Source: Azoarcus sp. Aa7
GTDB taxonomy: Bacteria; Pseudomonadota; Gammaproteobacteria; Burkholderiales; Rhodocyclaceae
Assembly (NCBI RefSeq): GCF_014822185.1
Contig: NZ_QVLR01000001.1
Coordinates: 1 to 64,000 of the forward strand
Length of the DNA: 64,000 nucleotides
Direction: 5' to 3'
Shown: positions 34,014 through 44,220 of the stretch, one piece after another
How the letters are laid out: each line of letters begins with the position of its first letter
How positions within the stretch are numbered: position 1 is the first letter of the stretch
Notes under the pieces: model-generated
The model's database searches: none
What the model saw: only the letters and a program-made list of their open reading frames with translations
Told to the model about the DNA's origin: nothing
Made by a program: the position numbers and the translations under genes

Positions 34014-34017
<4 letters not shown>
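32593..34017 (+). CDS. M16 family protein, non-catalytic partner subunit
   Basis: 474 aa. Same fold as the preceding gene, but at the zinc site it reads GVASLTRSLLDAGTEG, so both His residues of HxxEH are missing and it should not hydrolyse peptides. It retains the glycine-rich loop YVLGGGGFVSRLTKEVREKRGFAYSV that helps substrate binding in the second subunit. The N-terminal export signal contains three in-frame copies of a 9-base unit encoding RSF. It starts two bases after the catalytic subunit's stop; a second ATG at 32608 is possible. The pair probably forms a periplasmic heterodimer. Confidence 0.88.
32641..32667 (+). repeat. Triplicate 9-bp direct repeat (CGCTCCTTC)
   Basis: Three perfect tandem copies of CGCTCCTTC lie within the signal-peptide region of the non-catalytic M16 gene and encode RSF-RSF-RSF ahead of the hydrophobic core. 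Copy-number change would be in frame and alter the positively charged n-region length. Confidence 0.85.
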
Positions 34018-35038
<1,021 letters not shown>

Positions 35039-35052
35039 ATACGAGGAATTGA

Positions 35053-35310
<258 letters not shown>

Positions 35311-35345
35311 ACACCCCCGGCCGGCGCCGGAGGATTCACGCAAGG

Positions 35346-35369
35346 GCGGACCGCAACGGTCCGCTTTTT
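35346..35369 (+). terminator. Rho-independent terminator after the ferredoxin gene
   Basis: A perfect 8-bp stem GCGGACCG/CGGTCCGC with a CAA loop is directly followed by TTTTT. It closes the M16-rsmD-coaD-ferredoxin operon. Confidence 0.92.
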
Positions 35370-35446
35370 CGTTTACGTGGCCGTTCGCGTGGCATTTGGC
35401 GGCCCCCGGCGGCAAGCGCAAGCGCGCCGCCCCCCCCCCGGAAAGC

Positions 35447-37417
35447 TCAGGCCGCGCGCCCCTGCGTGATGCCGGCCTTTGCACCGGCCTGTACCGGCGC
35501 CCCCATCGCCGCGCGGATGCCGCCGGCGATCGCCTTCAGTTCGGCAAGCTGCGCGAGCATCGCACTTTCGGCCTGTTCCAGCTCCGAGACGCGCTCCTCC
35601 AGCGTGTCGGTCGCCTGATGGATGCGCTTGACGCTCTCGAGGCGGCGCTTCAACTGCAGCTGGTACTCGCGCACCTGCGTCTCCAGCGGCGACATCACCG
35701 CGCGCAGCCACTGCTCGACGTCGCGGTTGGCGACCTCGAAAGTCCGCCGCGCCTCGACCGCGACCGTCTCGAAGAACTTCTGCGTCAGCGTGTGCTTCTC
35801 GGTCGTCACCAGCGCCAGCGCGGAATTGATCTGGCGGTTGAAGGCCGACTCCAGCCGGTCGAGTTCGCGCTCGTAGCGCAACGTCGAAAAAGCCTCGGGC
35901 GCGGCGAGCTTGAGCCCGTGCTCGACGCTGAAGCGCTTGTACATGCTGTCGAGCATGCGCGTGATCTCGGCGATCTCGTCCGACGAACGCGAGAGATTGC
36001 CGCGCAGCGACAGGAAGAAGCTCTCCATCGCCTGACGCAGGCCCTTCGTGAAGGTCGACTCCAGCATCGCCTCGCGCGTGCGTCGCGTCTCGTCTCGCAA
36101 GGCGTCCATGCCCAGATGGCCGAGCAGGTTGTTCGTCAGCGTCGAGAACACGCTGCGCACCGCGTAATATTTCTGCAGACCCTGCTCGAACTCGGTCTTC
36201 TCGCTGCGGATCTTGCGCATCATGTACTCGATCACGCTCTGGTTCTTGCCGCGCAGGTCGGTCAGCTCCTGCAGTTGCTCGCGCAGGCCCGAAAGCCGCG
36301 CCCGGAGCAGCGTATCGGTCTGCTTCGCCAGGTCGTCGATCTCCGCGAGCGTGCTGTCGCGCACGATCTCCTGCTTGGTCGGCAGCAGATCCTCGGCCAA
36401 TGCCCGCTCCAGTTCGCCCAGACGGCTGCGCTCGACGAGCCCGGCGTCGCCGGAAATCCGCCCCACCAACCCCTTCTGCGCCGACACCGGAAACACCGTC
36501 GTCTCGGGAACGTCCAGCGTTTCCGCGACCGAGCTCACCTGGCGCGCGATCTCCGCGTCGATCTGCGCCTCATCGCGCAAGCCGTCCCACAGCCCGTCGA
36601 TCTTGTTCAGCACGACGAGCCGGCCCTTGCGCCGGCTCTGCCCACCCTGCACGTACTCGCGCCACACCGCCATGTCGCTCTGCGTTACGCCCGTATCGGC
36701 CGCCAGCACGAACAGCACCGCATGGGCGTTGGGCAGCAGCGACAGCGTCAGCTCCGGTTCCGCGCCGATCGCGTTGAGGCCGGGCGTGTCGAGCACGACC
36801 AGCCCCTGCTCGAGCAGCGGATGCGGGAACTGGATCACCGCATGACGCCAGCTCGGGATCTCGACCATGCCGTCGGCACCCGGCTTGAGGCCGGTTTCGC
36901 CCTTCTCGTCGATGTCGAAACCCAGGCGCGACGCCAGCTCGGTCGACACCCGCTCGGTCTCGCCGACACGTGCAAAAGCCTGCTGCAGATCCGCGAGCGA
37001 CCCGGCATCGAGCCGCAGCACCATCCACTCTTCCGGAAACTGCTTGAGTTCGCTCACGCTCGCGTGCGTCGCACGCGTGCGGATCGGCAGCATGCGGATC
37101 TCGGCCCGCGCGCCGGGCGTCCACTGCAGCTCGGTCGGGCACATCGTCGTGCGCCCGGCGCTCGACGGCAGCACGCGATCGCCGTGCCCGGAGAAGAAGA
37201 TCGCATTGATGAGCTCCGACTTCCCGCGCGAGAACTCGGCAACGAAAGCCACCGTCAGCTTGTCGTCGCGCAGGCGGTCGAGCACGTATTGCAGCCGCAG
37301 GTCGCCCTGCACGTCGCCGAGCTCGTTGCGCGACAGCCATTGCCGCAGGCGCGCGACCGCCCCCGCCGCATCGGCACGCCACTGGCTGTAAGCGGAAAAT
37401 TGATCCACGAGGGTCAT
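35447..37417 (-). CDS. Dynamin-like GTPase
   Basis: 656 aa. GTPase G1 motif AEFSRGKSE (Gly65-Lys66-Ser67-Glu68, with Glu where Ser/Thr is usual), G2 Thr in SSAGRTTMCPTEL, G3 DTPGLN near 230 and G4 NKID near 272. The rest (~330-620) is long alpha-helical, coiled-coil stalk, e.g. the TLEERVSELEQAESAMLAQLAEL stretch close to the end. Bacterial dynamin-like proteins remodel or protect membranes; no transmembrane segment is visible. It is transcribed alone, convergent with the ferredoxin operon, and its stop is followed by a run of ten C (35430-35439). Nearby genes give no functional clue. Confidence 0.85.
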   Translation of the reverse strand: MTLVDQFSAYSQWRADAAGAVARLRQWLSRNELGDVQGDLRLQYVLDRLRDDKLTVAFVAEFSRGKSELINAIFFSGHGDRVLPSSAGRTTMCPTELQWTPGARAEIRMLPIRTRATHASVSELKQFPEEWMVLRLDAGSLADLQQAFARVGETERVSTELASRLGFDIDEKGETGLKPGADGMVEIPSWRHAVIQFPHPLLEQGLVVLDTPGLNAIGAEPELTLSLLPNAHAVLFVLAADTGVTQSDMAVWREYVQGGQSRRKGRLVVLNKIDGLWDGLRDEAQIDAEIARQVSSVAETLDVPETTVFPVSAQKGLVGRISGDAGLVERSRLGELERALAEDLLPTKQEIVRDSTLAEIDDLAKQTDTLLRARLSGLREQLQELTDLRGKNQSVIEYMMRKIRSEKTEFEQGLQKYYAVRSVFSTLTNNLLGHLGMDALRDETRRTREAMLESTFTKGLRQAMESFFLSLRGNLSRSSDEIAEITRMLDSMYKRFSVEHGLKLAAPEAFSTLRYERELDRLESAFNRQINSALALVTTEKHTLTQKFFETVAVEARRTFEVANRDVEQWLRAVMSPLETQVREYQLQLKRRLESVKRIHQATDTLEERVSELEQAESAMLAQLAELKAIAGGIRAAMGAPVQAGAKAGITQGRAA

Positions 37418-37579
37418 GAAGGTCTCGCTCGCGCGGTCCCGCAGGTCGGGCGCGCACAGGTTTCAGATCATGCGAGCATAGCGCCGAATCGGGCGCGGTC
37501 CAATGCGTGGAACCGCGGGCTCGACCGGCGGCATGCCGACGCCGACGAACGACGTCCGCGGCCGGCGGCGCCATTCCAT

Positions 37580-38395
37580 TCACATGCGCTGGCAGCGCGG
37601 ACAGAAGAAGGTCGAGCGCTGCCCGCACACCACCCGCAGCACGACCGTACCGCACACGCGGCACGGCAGCCCCTCGCGGCTGTAGACGAAATACTCCTGC
37701 TGGAAGTACCCCTTCTTCCCGTCGCCGCCGACGAAGTCGCGCAGGGTGCTGCCGCCCGCGGCGATCGCCGCCTGCAGCGTCGCGCGCACCGCCTCCACGA
37801 GCCGGGCGATGCGCCGCGGCCCGACGCTGCCGGCTGGCGCCAGCGGGTGGATGCGCGCCCGGAACAGGCTCTCGGACGCATAGATGTTGCCGACTCCGAC
37901 GAGACGGTGCCCGTCCATCAGCGCCTGCTTGATCGGCGCCCGCACGCCCCGGAAGGCGCGGTGCAGCCACGGGCCGGTGAACTCGTCGCCGAGCGGCTCG
38001 ATGCCGAGGCGTGCGAGCAGCGGATGCGCGAGCGCATCGCCCGGCTGCCACACGACCAGCCCGAAGCGCCGCGGATCGCGCAGACGCAGCGCCCGGTCGC
38101 CGAAGACCAGATCCACATGGTCGTGCACGCCCGGCGGCTGGTCCGCATCGACCACCCGCAGGCTGCCCGACATGCCCAGATGCACGATCACGCTGCCGGC
38201 GGGAAAATCGAGCAGCAGGTACTTCGCCCGTCGCCTCACGCCCTGCAGCGGCGCACCGACCGCGCGCTCGCCCAGGTCCGGCGGCACCGGTACGCGCAGG
38301 CGGCCGTTGCGCACGCACACGCCGGTCATGGTCCGGCCGTCGACCGCCGGGCGTATGCCGCGGCAGGTCGTTTCGACTTCAGGCAATTCAGGCAT
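37580..38395 (-). CDS. mutM: Formamidopyrimidine-DNA glycosylase (Fpg)
   Basis: 271 aa. It begins PELPEVETTCRGI with catalytic Pro2 and Glu3, the conserved Lys in RRRAKYLLLDF (about 58), the helix-two-turn-helix VGVGNIYASESLFRA, and a C-terminal zinc finger CRVC-X16-CPRC. It excises 8-oxoguanine and formamidopyrimidines from DNA. It is divergent from the TPR/lolB/ispE genes, a common betaproteobacterial arrangement, with 215 bases between starts in which I see no distinctive site. Confidence 0.96.
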   Translation of the reverse strand: MPELPEVETTCRGIRPAVDGRTMTGVCVRNGRLRVPVPPDLGERAVGAPLQGVRRRAKYLLLDFPAGSVIVHLGMSGSLRVVDADQPPGVHDHVDLVFGDRALRLRDPRRFGLVVWQPGDALAHPLLARLGIEPLGDEFTGPWLHRAFRGVRAPIKQALMDGHRLVGVGNIYASESLFRARIHPLAPAGSVGPRRIARLVEAVRATLQAAIAAGGSTLRDFVGGDGKKGYFQQEYFVYSREGLPCRVCGTVVLRVVCGQRSTFFCPRCQRM

Positions 38396-38610
38396 TCACG
38401 ACACTCGAAGGCAATGGGCGCAAGCCCCGGAAACCGGCGAGTACCGCCGCCGCGCTTGCCCGCAAACGAAGAAACTGCATAACATCGGGCGAACGCATCC
38501 GCATTCGGGCCTTCTAACGCACGACTGCCGACGCACCGCGGCAACAGCATACGTCAGACACGACCGCAGGGCCGGTTTGAAGTTCGTGCAATTCCCTCTG
38601 GGCCAAGTAC

Positions 38611-40326
38611 ATGAATCGCCTCATCTCCTTGTTCGCTTCCGGTCTGGGACTGGCCATCGCACTGGCCTTCCCGACCTCCGCGCAAGCCGCGCCCGCCCCC
38701 GACGAGGCGGCGGCCGCCGCCTCGCTGCCCGCCCAGGAACTCAGCGCGCGCACGCTATACACCTTCCTGCTGGCCGAAATCGCCGGCGCACGCGGCGAGG
38801 TCGGCATCGCCGTGCAGGCCTATGCCGACCTCGCACAGCGCACCCGCGACCCGCGCATCGCGCGCCGGGCGATGGAAATCGCACTGTTCGCACGCAACAT
38901 GCCTGCGGCAATCGAAGCCGCCCGCATCTGGTCCGAATCCGACCCGAGCTCCGAGGAGGCGCGCCGCATCCTCGCGGGCCTCCTCGCGGGCGGCGACGGC
39001 CAGCTCGAACAGGTACAGACCCAGCTCGCCCGCCTGCTCGCGCAGTCACCCGAAAACGTCGACAACCACCTGATGGGCCTCAACCGCGCCTTCTCGCGCG
39101 TACAGGACAAGGAAGCCGTGAAGGGCATCGTGATGCGCCTGACGGAGCCCTACACCAGCCATCCGGAAGCCCATTTCGCTCGCGCCCAGGCCGCCGTCGG
39201 AGCCGGCGACATGATGGAATCCGTCGCCTCGATCGACACCGCGCTGCGCCTGCGCCCGGACTGGGAGCCCGCCATCCTGTTCAAGGCGCAGCTCCTGTCG
39301 CAGTCCGGCGCGATGCAGGAGGCCACGAAGCTCGTCGGCGAATACCTCGAACGCCACCCCGACAGCCGCAACGCCCGCCTCGCCCATGCGCGCGCCCTGG
39401 TGTCGACGCGCCAGTTCGAGGCGGCGCGCAAGGAATTCCGCCAGCTCCTCGACACCACCCCCGACGACCGCGAGCTGATGTACGCCGTGGGCCTGCTGTC
39501 GGCCCAGCTCGAAGACTACGACGTCTCGGCGACCCAGCTCGAACGCGCGCTGAATGCCGGCCACCCCGACGGCGACAGCATCCGCCTCAACCTCGGCCAG
39601 GTCGCGGAAAGGCGCAAGGACAGCGAAACCGCCCTGCGCTGGTACCGCGCCGTCGAACCGGGACCGCAACACTTCGACGCCCAGCTGCGCATCGCCTCGG
39701 TGCTCGCACGCGACGGCAAGCTCAAGGAAGCGCGCGAGCACCTGCGCAGCGTCAAGGTCGAAGAGTCCGAGCGCAAGCGTCTGCTGCTTGCCGAAGCGCA
39801 GCTCCTGCGCAGCGCCGGCAAGGAGGCCGAAGCCTTCGAACTCATCGACGGCGCCCTGCGCGACAGCGCGGACGACGCCGATCTGCTGTACGAATCGTCC
39901 ATGCTCGCCGAAAGCCTCGGCAGGCTCGAGATCATGGAAGGGCGGCTGCGCAAGCTGATCGCGCTGCGCCCCGACTTCTCGCACGCCTACAACGCGCTGG
40001 GCTACTCCCTTGCCGATCGCGGCGTGCGCCTGGACGAGGCCGAAGCGCTGATCGTGCGCGCGCTCGAGCTCACTCCCGACGACCCCTTCATCCTCGACAG
40101 CATGGGCTGGGTGCGCTTCCGCCGCAACGACGCCACCGGCGCCCTCGCCCATCTCGAAAAAGCCTATGGACTGCGCCAGGATCCCGAGATCGCCGCCCAC
40201 CTCGGCGAAGTCCTGTGGACCCTCAAGCGCCAGTCCGACGCGTCGCGCGTGTGGGACGAGGCGCTGAAGAACAACCCCGACAACGGCGCGCTGAAGTCCG
40301 TCGTCAAGCGTCTGCGCGGCCAATGA
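38611..40326 (+). CDS. TPR-repeat protein, periplasmic
   Basis: 571 aa. A signal peptide (about 1-25, ISLFASGLGLAIALAFPTSAQA) precedes an almost wholly alpha-helical array of tetratricopeptide-like repeats. Clear units include RPDFSHAYNALGYSLADRGVRLDEA and TPDDPFILDSMGWVRFRRNDATGALAHLEKAYGLRQDPEIAAHLGEVLW near the C-terminus. TPR proteins assemble complexes; members between mutM and lolB are conserved in betaproteobacteria, suggesting a role in outer-membrane lipoprotein or envelope assembly, but no activity is established. It overlaps lolB by ATGA. Confidence 0.85.
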   Translation: MNRLISLFASGLGLAIALAFPTSAQAAPAPDEAAAAASLPAQELSARTLYTFLLAEIAGARGEVGIAVQAYADLAQRTRDPRIARRAMEIALFARNMPAAIEAARIWSESDPSSEEARRILAGLLAGGDGQLEQVQTQLARLLAQSPENVDNHLMGLNRAFSRVQDKEAVKGIVMRLTEPYTSHPEAHFARAQAAVGAGDMMESVASIDTALRLRPDWEPAILFKAQLLSQSGAMQEATKLVGEYLERHPDSRNARLAHARALVSTRQFEAARKEFRQLLDTTPDDRELMYAVGLLSAQLEDYDVSATQLERALNAGHPDGDSIRLNLGQVAERRKDSETALRWYRAVEPGPQHFDAQLRIASVLARDGKLKEAREHLRSVKVEESERKRLLLAEAQLLRSAGKEAEAFELIDGALRDSADDADLLYESSMLAESLGRLEIMEGRLRKLIALRPDFSHAYNALGYSLADRGVRLDEAEALIVRALELTPDDPFILDSMGWVRFRRNDATGALAHLEKAYGLRQDPEIAAHLGEVLWTLKRQSDASRVWDEALKNNPDNGALKSVVKRLRGQ

Positions 40327-40913
40327 GGCGCGCCGCCTTCCGGACCGCCGGGCGGGCTGTCGCCGCGGCGCTCGCCGTCCTGCTCCTGGCCGGCTGCGCA
40401 AGCCAGGCCACACGCGGCCTCACCGCCGCACCGCGCCCCGTGGCCGCAGCCTTCGAACTCGAAGGACGCCTCGCCGCCAGCGACGGCGAACGCGCCGCCA
40501 ACGGCACCCTGACCTGGTCGCACACGCCGGCGACCGACGAATGGACCGTTTACAGCCCCCTCGGCCAGATCGTCGGCCAGCTCGTGCGCACCCCGCGCGG
40601 CGCCATGCTGCTCACTGCCGACGGCCGCGCCGAACAGGCCGACGACGCCGACGCCATCCTGCCGCGCCTGCTGGGCGTACCCGCACCGATCGACGGTCTG
40701 CAGCACTGGGTGCAAGCCTCGGCGCGGCCCGGCGCGCGAGTGCTGAGCCTGGACGAAGCCGGCCGCCCGATGCGCATCGCCGACGCCGGCTGGATCATCG
40801 ACTATACCGAATACGCCGGCCCCGCAGCCGACGCCGCGCCGCGCCGCATCGACGCCGCCTGGGGCGAAGCACGCATCCGGCTCGTCATCGACCAATGGAC
40901 ACCCCGCCGTTGA
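40323..40913 (+). CDS. lolB: Outer-membrane lipoprotein receptor LolB
   Basis: 196 aa. Signal with lipobox LLAGC (Cys25) followed by a LolB fold: FELEGRLAASDGERAANGTLTWSHTPATDEWTVYSPLGQIVGQL and the late WGEARIRLVIDQW. LolB receives lipoproteins from LolA and inserts them in the outer membrane. It overlaps the TPR gene (ATGA) and extends 19 bases into ispE in another frame, a tight arrangement kept in related genomes. Confidence 0.92.
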   Translation: MRRAAFRTAGRAVAAALAVLLLAGCASQATRGLTAAPRPVAAAFELEGRLAASDGERAANGTLTWSHTPATDEWTVYSPLGQIVGQLVRTPRGAMLLTADGRAEQADDADAILPRLLGVPAPIDGLQHWVQASARPGARVLSLDEAGRPMRIADAGWIIDYTEYAGPAADAAPRRIDAAWGEARIRLVIDQWTPRR

Positions 40914-41749
40914 CCCGCCTCGAACACTGCCCCGCACCGGCCAAGCTGAACCTCTTCCTGCACGTCGTCGGCCGCCGCGCCGACGGTTACCACCTGCTGC
41001 AGACCGCCTTCCGCATGCTCGACTGGGGCGACAGCCTAGGCTTCGCGCTGCGCGCGGACGGCGCCGTGCGCCGAACGACGGAAGTCGCAGGCGTGCCCGA
41101 GGAGCAGGATCTGGTCGTACGTGCGGGCCGGCTGCTGCAACAGGCGAGCGGCAGCCGCCTCGGCGCCGACATCTCGCTCGACAAGCGCCTGCCGATGGGT
41201 GGCGGCCTGGGCGGCGGCAGCTCGGACGCCGCCACCACCCTGATCGCCCTCAACCGCCTGTGGAACACCGGCCTGAGCCGCGCTGCGCTCGCGCAACTCG
41301 GCCTGCAGCTCGGCGCCGACATCCCCTTCTTCATCTTCGGGCGCGACGCCTTCGCCGAGGGCGTGGGCGAGGAACTACAGCCGCTACCCCTGCCGCCGAC
41401 GTGGTACGTGGTCATCGCGCCCCCGGTCCTGGTGCCCACCGCCGAAATTTTCCGCGCAGGGGAGTTGACGCGCGATACGGGACCCATCAGAATAACGGAC
41501 TTCGCAGCAAGCACCACCCGTAACGATTTGCAAGCGGTAGCGTGTAATCGGTATCCCGAGGTCGGTGCGGCAATCGAGTGGCTGGCGCAGTTTGCGCCCG
41601 CGCGGATGACCGGATCAGGCGCCTGCGTGTTTGCCGAGGTTGGCAGCGAGATGGAAGCGAACGACATTGTCGGGAAGTGCCCAGCGCCGATGCGGGCATG
41701 GAAGGCGAAAAGTCTGGCGAGACATCCGCTGTACGACTGGCTCGATTGA
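40895..41749 (+). CDS. ispE: 4-diphosphocytidyl-2-C-methyl-D-erythritol kinase
   Basis: 284 aa GHMP kinase. It starts near CPAPAKLNLFLHVVGRRADGYHLLQTAF, the IspE signature, with the ATP loop MGGGLGGGSSDAATTL (about 101-116) and a MTGSGACVFAE motif near the C-terminus. It phosphorylates the 2-hydroxyl of CDP-methylerythritol in the MEP isoprenoid pathway. Start ATG at 40895 lies inside the end of lolB; no closer ATG exists. The tRNA-Gln gene follows 18 bases after the stop. Confidence 0.95.
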   Translation: MDTPPLTRLEHCPAPAKLNLFLHVVGRRADGYHLLQTAFRMLDWGDSLGFALRADGAVRRTTEVAGVPEEQDLVVRAGRLLQQASGSRLGADISLDKRLPMGGGLGGGSSDAATTLIALNRLWNTGLSRAALAQLGLQLGADIPFFIFGRDAFAEGVGEELQPLPLPPTWYVVIAPPVLVPTAEIFRAGELTRDTGPIRITDFAASTTRNDLQAVACNRYPEVGAAIEWLAQFAPARMTGSGACVFAEVGSEMEANDIVGKCPAPMRAWKAKSLARHPLYDWLD

Positions 41750-41767
41750 GCGGGCGAAAAGGTTTAT

Positions 41768-41844
41768 TGGGGAGTCGCCAAGTTGGTCAAGGCACCGGAT
41801 TTTGATTCCGGCATTCGAAGGTTCGAATCCTTCTTCCCCAGCCA
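41768..41844 (+). tRNA. tRNA-Gln (anticodon UUG)
   Basis: A 77-base cloverleaf: acceptor TGGGGAG/TTCCCCA, D arm GCC...GGC, anticodon stem CCGGA/TCCGG around loop TTTTGAT (anticodon TTG), T arm with GTTCGAATC, discriminator G and encoded CCA. It sits between ispE and prs, as in many betaproteobacteria. Confidence 0.95.
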
Positions 41845-41919
41845 ACACATCCGGGCAGGCCTCGCGCCTGCCCGAGTCGTTTTTACCCTCGCCATTCTAG
41901 CGGCATCGGAGATTCGGAC

Positions 41920-42870
41920 ATGGCCTACGGCAGCCTGATGGTCTTCACCGGCAACGCCAACCCCAAACTCGCGGCGGATGTCGTTCGAAGACTGGGCATT
42001 TCCATCGGATCGGCCACGGTGGGCCGCTTCTCCGACGGCGAGGTCAACGTCGAACTGCTCGAAAACGTGCGCGGCAAGGATGTCTTCATCCTCCAGCCGA
42101 CCTGCACGCCGACGAACGAAAACCTGATGGAACTGATGGTCCTCGTCGACGCCCTCAAGCGCGCGTCTGCCGGTCGCATCACCGCCGCCATCCCCTACTT
42201 CGGCTATGCCCGCCAGGATCGCCGTCCGCGTTCGGCGCGCGTGCCGATCACTGCGAAGGTCGTCGCCAACATGCTGCAGGCCGTCGGTGTCCAGCGCCTG
42301 CTGACGATGGACCTGCACGCCGACCAGATCCAGGGCTTCTTCGACATCCCGGTCGACAACGTCTATGCAGCGCCGGTTCTGCTCGCCGACCTCGACAAGC
42401 AGAACTACGACGACCTGCTGGTCGTCTCGCCCGATGTCGGCGGCGTCGTGCGCGCCCGCGCCTTCGCGAAGCGCATGGAATGCGATCTGGCGATCATCGA
42501 CAAGCGCCGTCCGAAGGCCAACGTCTCCGAGGTGATGAACATCATCGGCGAGGTCAAGGACCGCACCTGCGTGATCATGGACGACATCGTCGACACCGCC
42601 GGCACGCTGTGCAAGGCCGCCACCGCACTGAAGGAACACGGCGCCCGCCGCGTCCTGTCCTACTGTACCCACGCAGTGCTGTCGGGCGCCGCGGTGTCGC
42701 GCATCTCCGATTCGGATCTCGACGAGCTGGTCGTCACCGACACCATCCCGCTGCGCGACGACGCCAAGGCCTGCCCGCGCATCCGCCAGATCTCGGTCGC
42801 CTCGCTGCTCGCCGACACCATGCTGCGCATCAGCAACGAAGAGTCGGTCAGCTCGCTGTTCATGGAATGA
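41920..42870 (+). CDS. prs: Ribose-phosphate pyrophosphokinase
   Basis: 316 aa. It opens [22 protein letters not shown] and carries the pyrophosphate-handling [21 protein letters not shown], the [17 protein letters not shown] helix and the PRPP-binding loop [18 protein letters not shown] near 210-227. It makes PRPP from ribose 5-phosphate and ATP for nucleotide, His and NAD synthesis. It is preceded by tRNA-Gln and followed by two stem-loops before rplY. Confidence 0.97.
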   Translation: MAYGSLMVFTGNANPKLAADVVRRLGISIGSATVGRFSDGEVNVELLENVRGKDVFILQPTCTPTNENLMELMVLVDALKRASAGRITAAIPYFGYARQDRRPRSARVPITAKVVANMLQAVGVQRLLTMDLHADQIQGFFDIPVDNVYAAPVLLADLDKQNYDDLLVVSPDVGGVVRARAFAKRMECDLAIIDKRRPKANVSEVMNIIGEVKDRTCVIMDDIVDTAGTLCKAATALKEHGARRVLSYCTHAVLSGAAVSRISDSDLDELVVTDTIPLRDDAKACPRIRQISVASLLADTMLRISNEESVSSLFME

Positions 42871-42875
42871 ATTTC

Positions 42876-42924
42876 GTCCCCGGCTGTCCGGGGACCCAAC
42901 CCATCCGTCTGGTCGCGGACGGAT
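42876..42924 (+). promoter_or_regulatory. Two tandem stem-loops between prs and rplY
   Basis: GTCCCCGG/CCGGGGAC (42876-42895, 8-bp perfect stem, CTGT loop) is followed by ATCCGTC/GACGGAT (42903-42924, 8-base loop). No U tract follows the first, and the second is followed by CGTTTC. They may limit read-through from prs or form an rplY leader structure; the function is inferred only from structure and position. Confidence 0.4.
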
Positions 42925-42946
42925 CGTTTCAACCAGGAGTATCACC

Positions 42947-43549
42947 ATGCAAATCGAATTCAAGGCCACCAAGCGCGTGGAACAGGGCACGGGTGCGAGC
43001 CGCCGCCTGCGTCGCGCCGGCCAGATCCCGGGCATCATCTACGGTTCGGGCGAAGCCCAGAACATCGCTCTGGACCACAACGAACTGTACCACCTGCTGC
43101 GCAAGGAAGCCTTCCACGCGTCGATCCTGTCGATCAACCTCGAAGGCGCCAAGCAGCCCGTCCTGCTGCGCGACACCCAGTGGCATCCGTTCCGCCAGCA
43201 AGTCCTGCACCTGGACTTCCAGCGCATCGACGCGAACCAGAAGATCCACCTGAAGGTGCCGCTGCACTTCGTCAACGCCGACACCAACCCGGCGGTCAAG
43301 CTCGGCGGCTGCATGATCTCGCACACCATCACCGAACTCGACGTGCAGTGCCTCCCGGCCAAGCTGCCGGAATACGTCGAAGTCGACCTGAAGGATCTCG
43401 AGGCCGGCCAGTCGATCCACGTTTCGCAGCTCAAGCTGCCGGAAGGCGTCGAACTGGTCGCACACGGCGAAGGCGACCCGGTCGTGGCGACCGCCCTGAT
43501 GGTCAAGGGCGCTGCCGCTGACGAGGCTGCCGAAGGCGCCGCTGCCTGA
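42947..43549 (+). CDS. rplY: 50S ribosomal protein L25 (CTC family)
   Basis: 200 aa, the long CTC form: an N-terminal 5S-rRNA-binding domain ([30 protein letters not shown]) and a C-terminal beta domain ([31 protein letters not shown]) ending in an Ala-rich tail. It binds 5S rRNA in the large subunit and is stress-related in some bacteria. AGGAG nine bases upstream supports the ATG. The order prs-rplY-pth-ychF is the standard betaproteobacterial block. Confidence 0.96.
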   Translation: MQIEFKATKRVEQGTGASRRLRRAGQIPGIIYGSGEAQNIALDHNELYHLLRKEAFHASILSINLEGAKQPVLLRDTQWHPFRQQVLHLDFQRIDANQKIHLKVPLHFVNADTNPAVKLGGCMISHTITELDVQCLPAKLPEYVEVDLKDLEAGQSIHVSQLKLPEGVELVAHGEGDPVVATALMVKGAAADEAAEGAAA

Positions 43550-43599
43550 GGCTCCCGCCTCGGCTCGCGGCAAACCGGGATGACGGAGACACCGACACG

Positions 43600-44220
43600 A
43601 TGACCGCTGCAGCACCGCGTCTCGTTGTCGGGCTCGGCAATCCCGGCGCCGAATACACCGAAACCCGGCACAACGCCGGGTTTTGGTTTTGTGAGCGGCT
43701 TGCCGACGAACTCGGCGTGCGCTTCAACCACGAATCCCGGTTCCACGGGCTGGTCGCGAATGCCCGCGACGCCGGCGTCTGGCTGCTGATGCCGCAGACC
43801 TTCATGAACCGTTCCGGACAAGCCATCGGCGCGCTCGCGCGCTTCTACCGCATCGCCCCCGCCGAGATCCTCGTCGTGCATGACGAGCTCGACGTCCCGC
43901 CCGGCCAGCTGCGCCTGAAGTTCGGCGGCGGTCTCGGTGGCCACAACGGTCTCAAGGACACCTCGGCGCACCTCGGCACGAACGACTACTGGCGCCTGCG
44001 CATCGGCATCGGCCATCCGGGCGACCGCAACGAGGTCGTGAACTTCGTGCTGAAACCCGCGCGCCGCGAGGAACAGGCCCTGATCGACGAAGCCATGGAG
44101 CGCGCCCTCGCGACCTGGCCGACGATCGCCCGCGGCGACTGGAACGCTGCCTCCACCCGACTCAACGCCCGCCCGGCTGCGCCGAAGCCGGCGAAACCCA
44201 AGGACGAATCGCGCTCATGA
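43600..44220 (+). CDS. pth: Peptidyl-tRNA hydrolase
   Basis: 206 aa. The [21 protein letters not shown] motif contains the catalytic His (about 26) and adjacent Asn, followed by [49 protein letters not shown] and the IGIGHPG loop. It recycles peptidyl-tRNA dropped from ribosomes. A charged Pro/Lys-rich C-terminal extension of ~15 residues is present. It overlaps ychF by ATGA. Confidence 0.97.
   Translation: MTAAAPRLVVGLGNPGAEYTETRHNAGFWFCERLADELGVRFNHESRFHGLVANARDAGVWLLMPQTFMNRSGQAIGALARFYRIAPAEILVVHDELDVPPGQLRLKFGGGLGGHNGLKDTSAHLGTNDYWRLRIGIGHPGDRNEVVNFVLKPARREEQALIDEAMERALATWPTIARGDWNAASTRLNARPAAPKPAKPKDESRS

Noticed and set aside
35447-35712. Short minus-strand frames over the end of the dynamin-like gene
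   Set aside because: They are alternate-frame shadows of the dynamin-like coiled-coil end.
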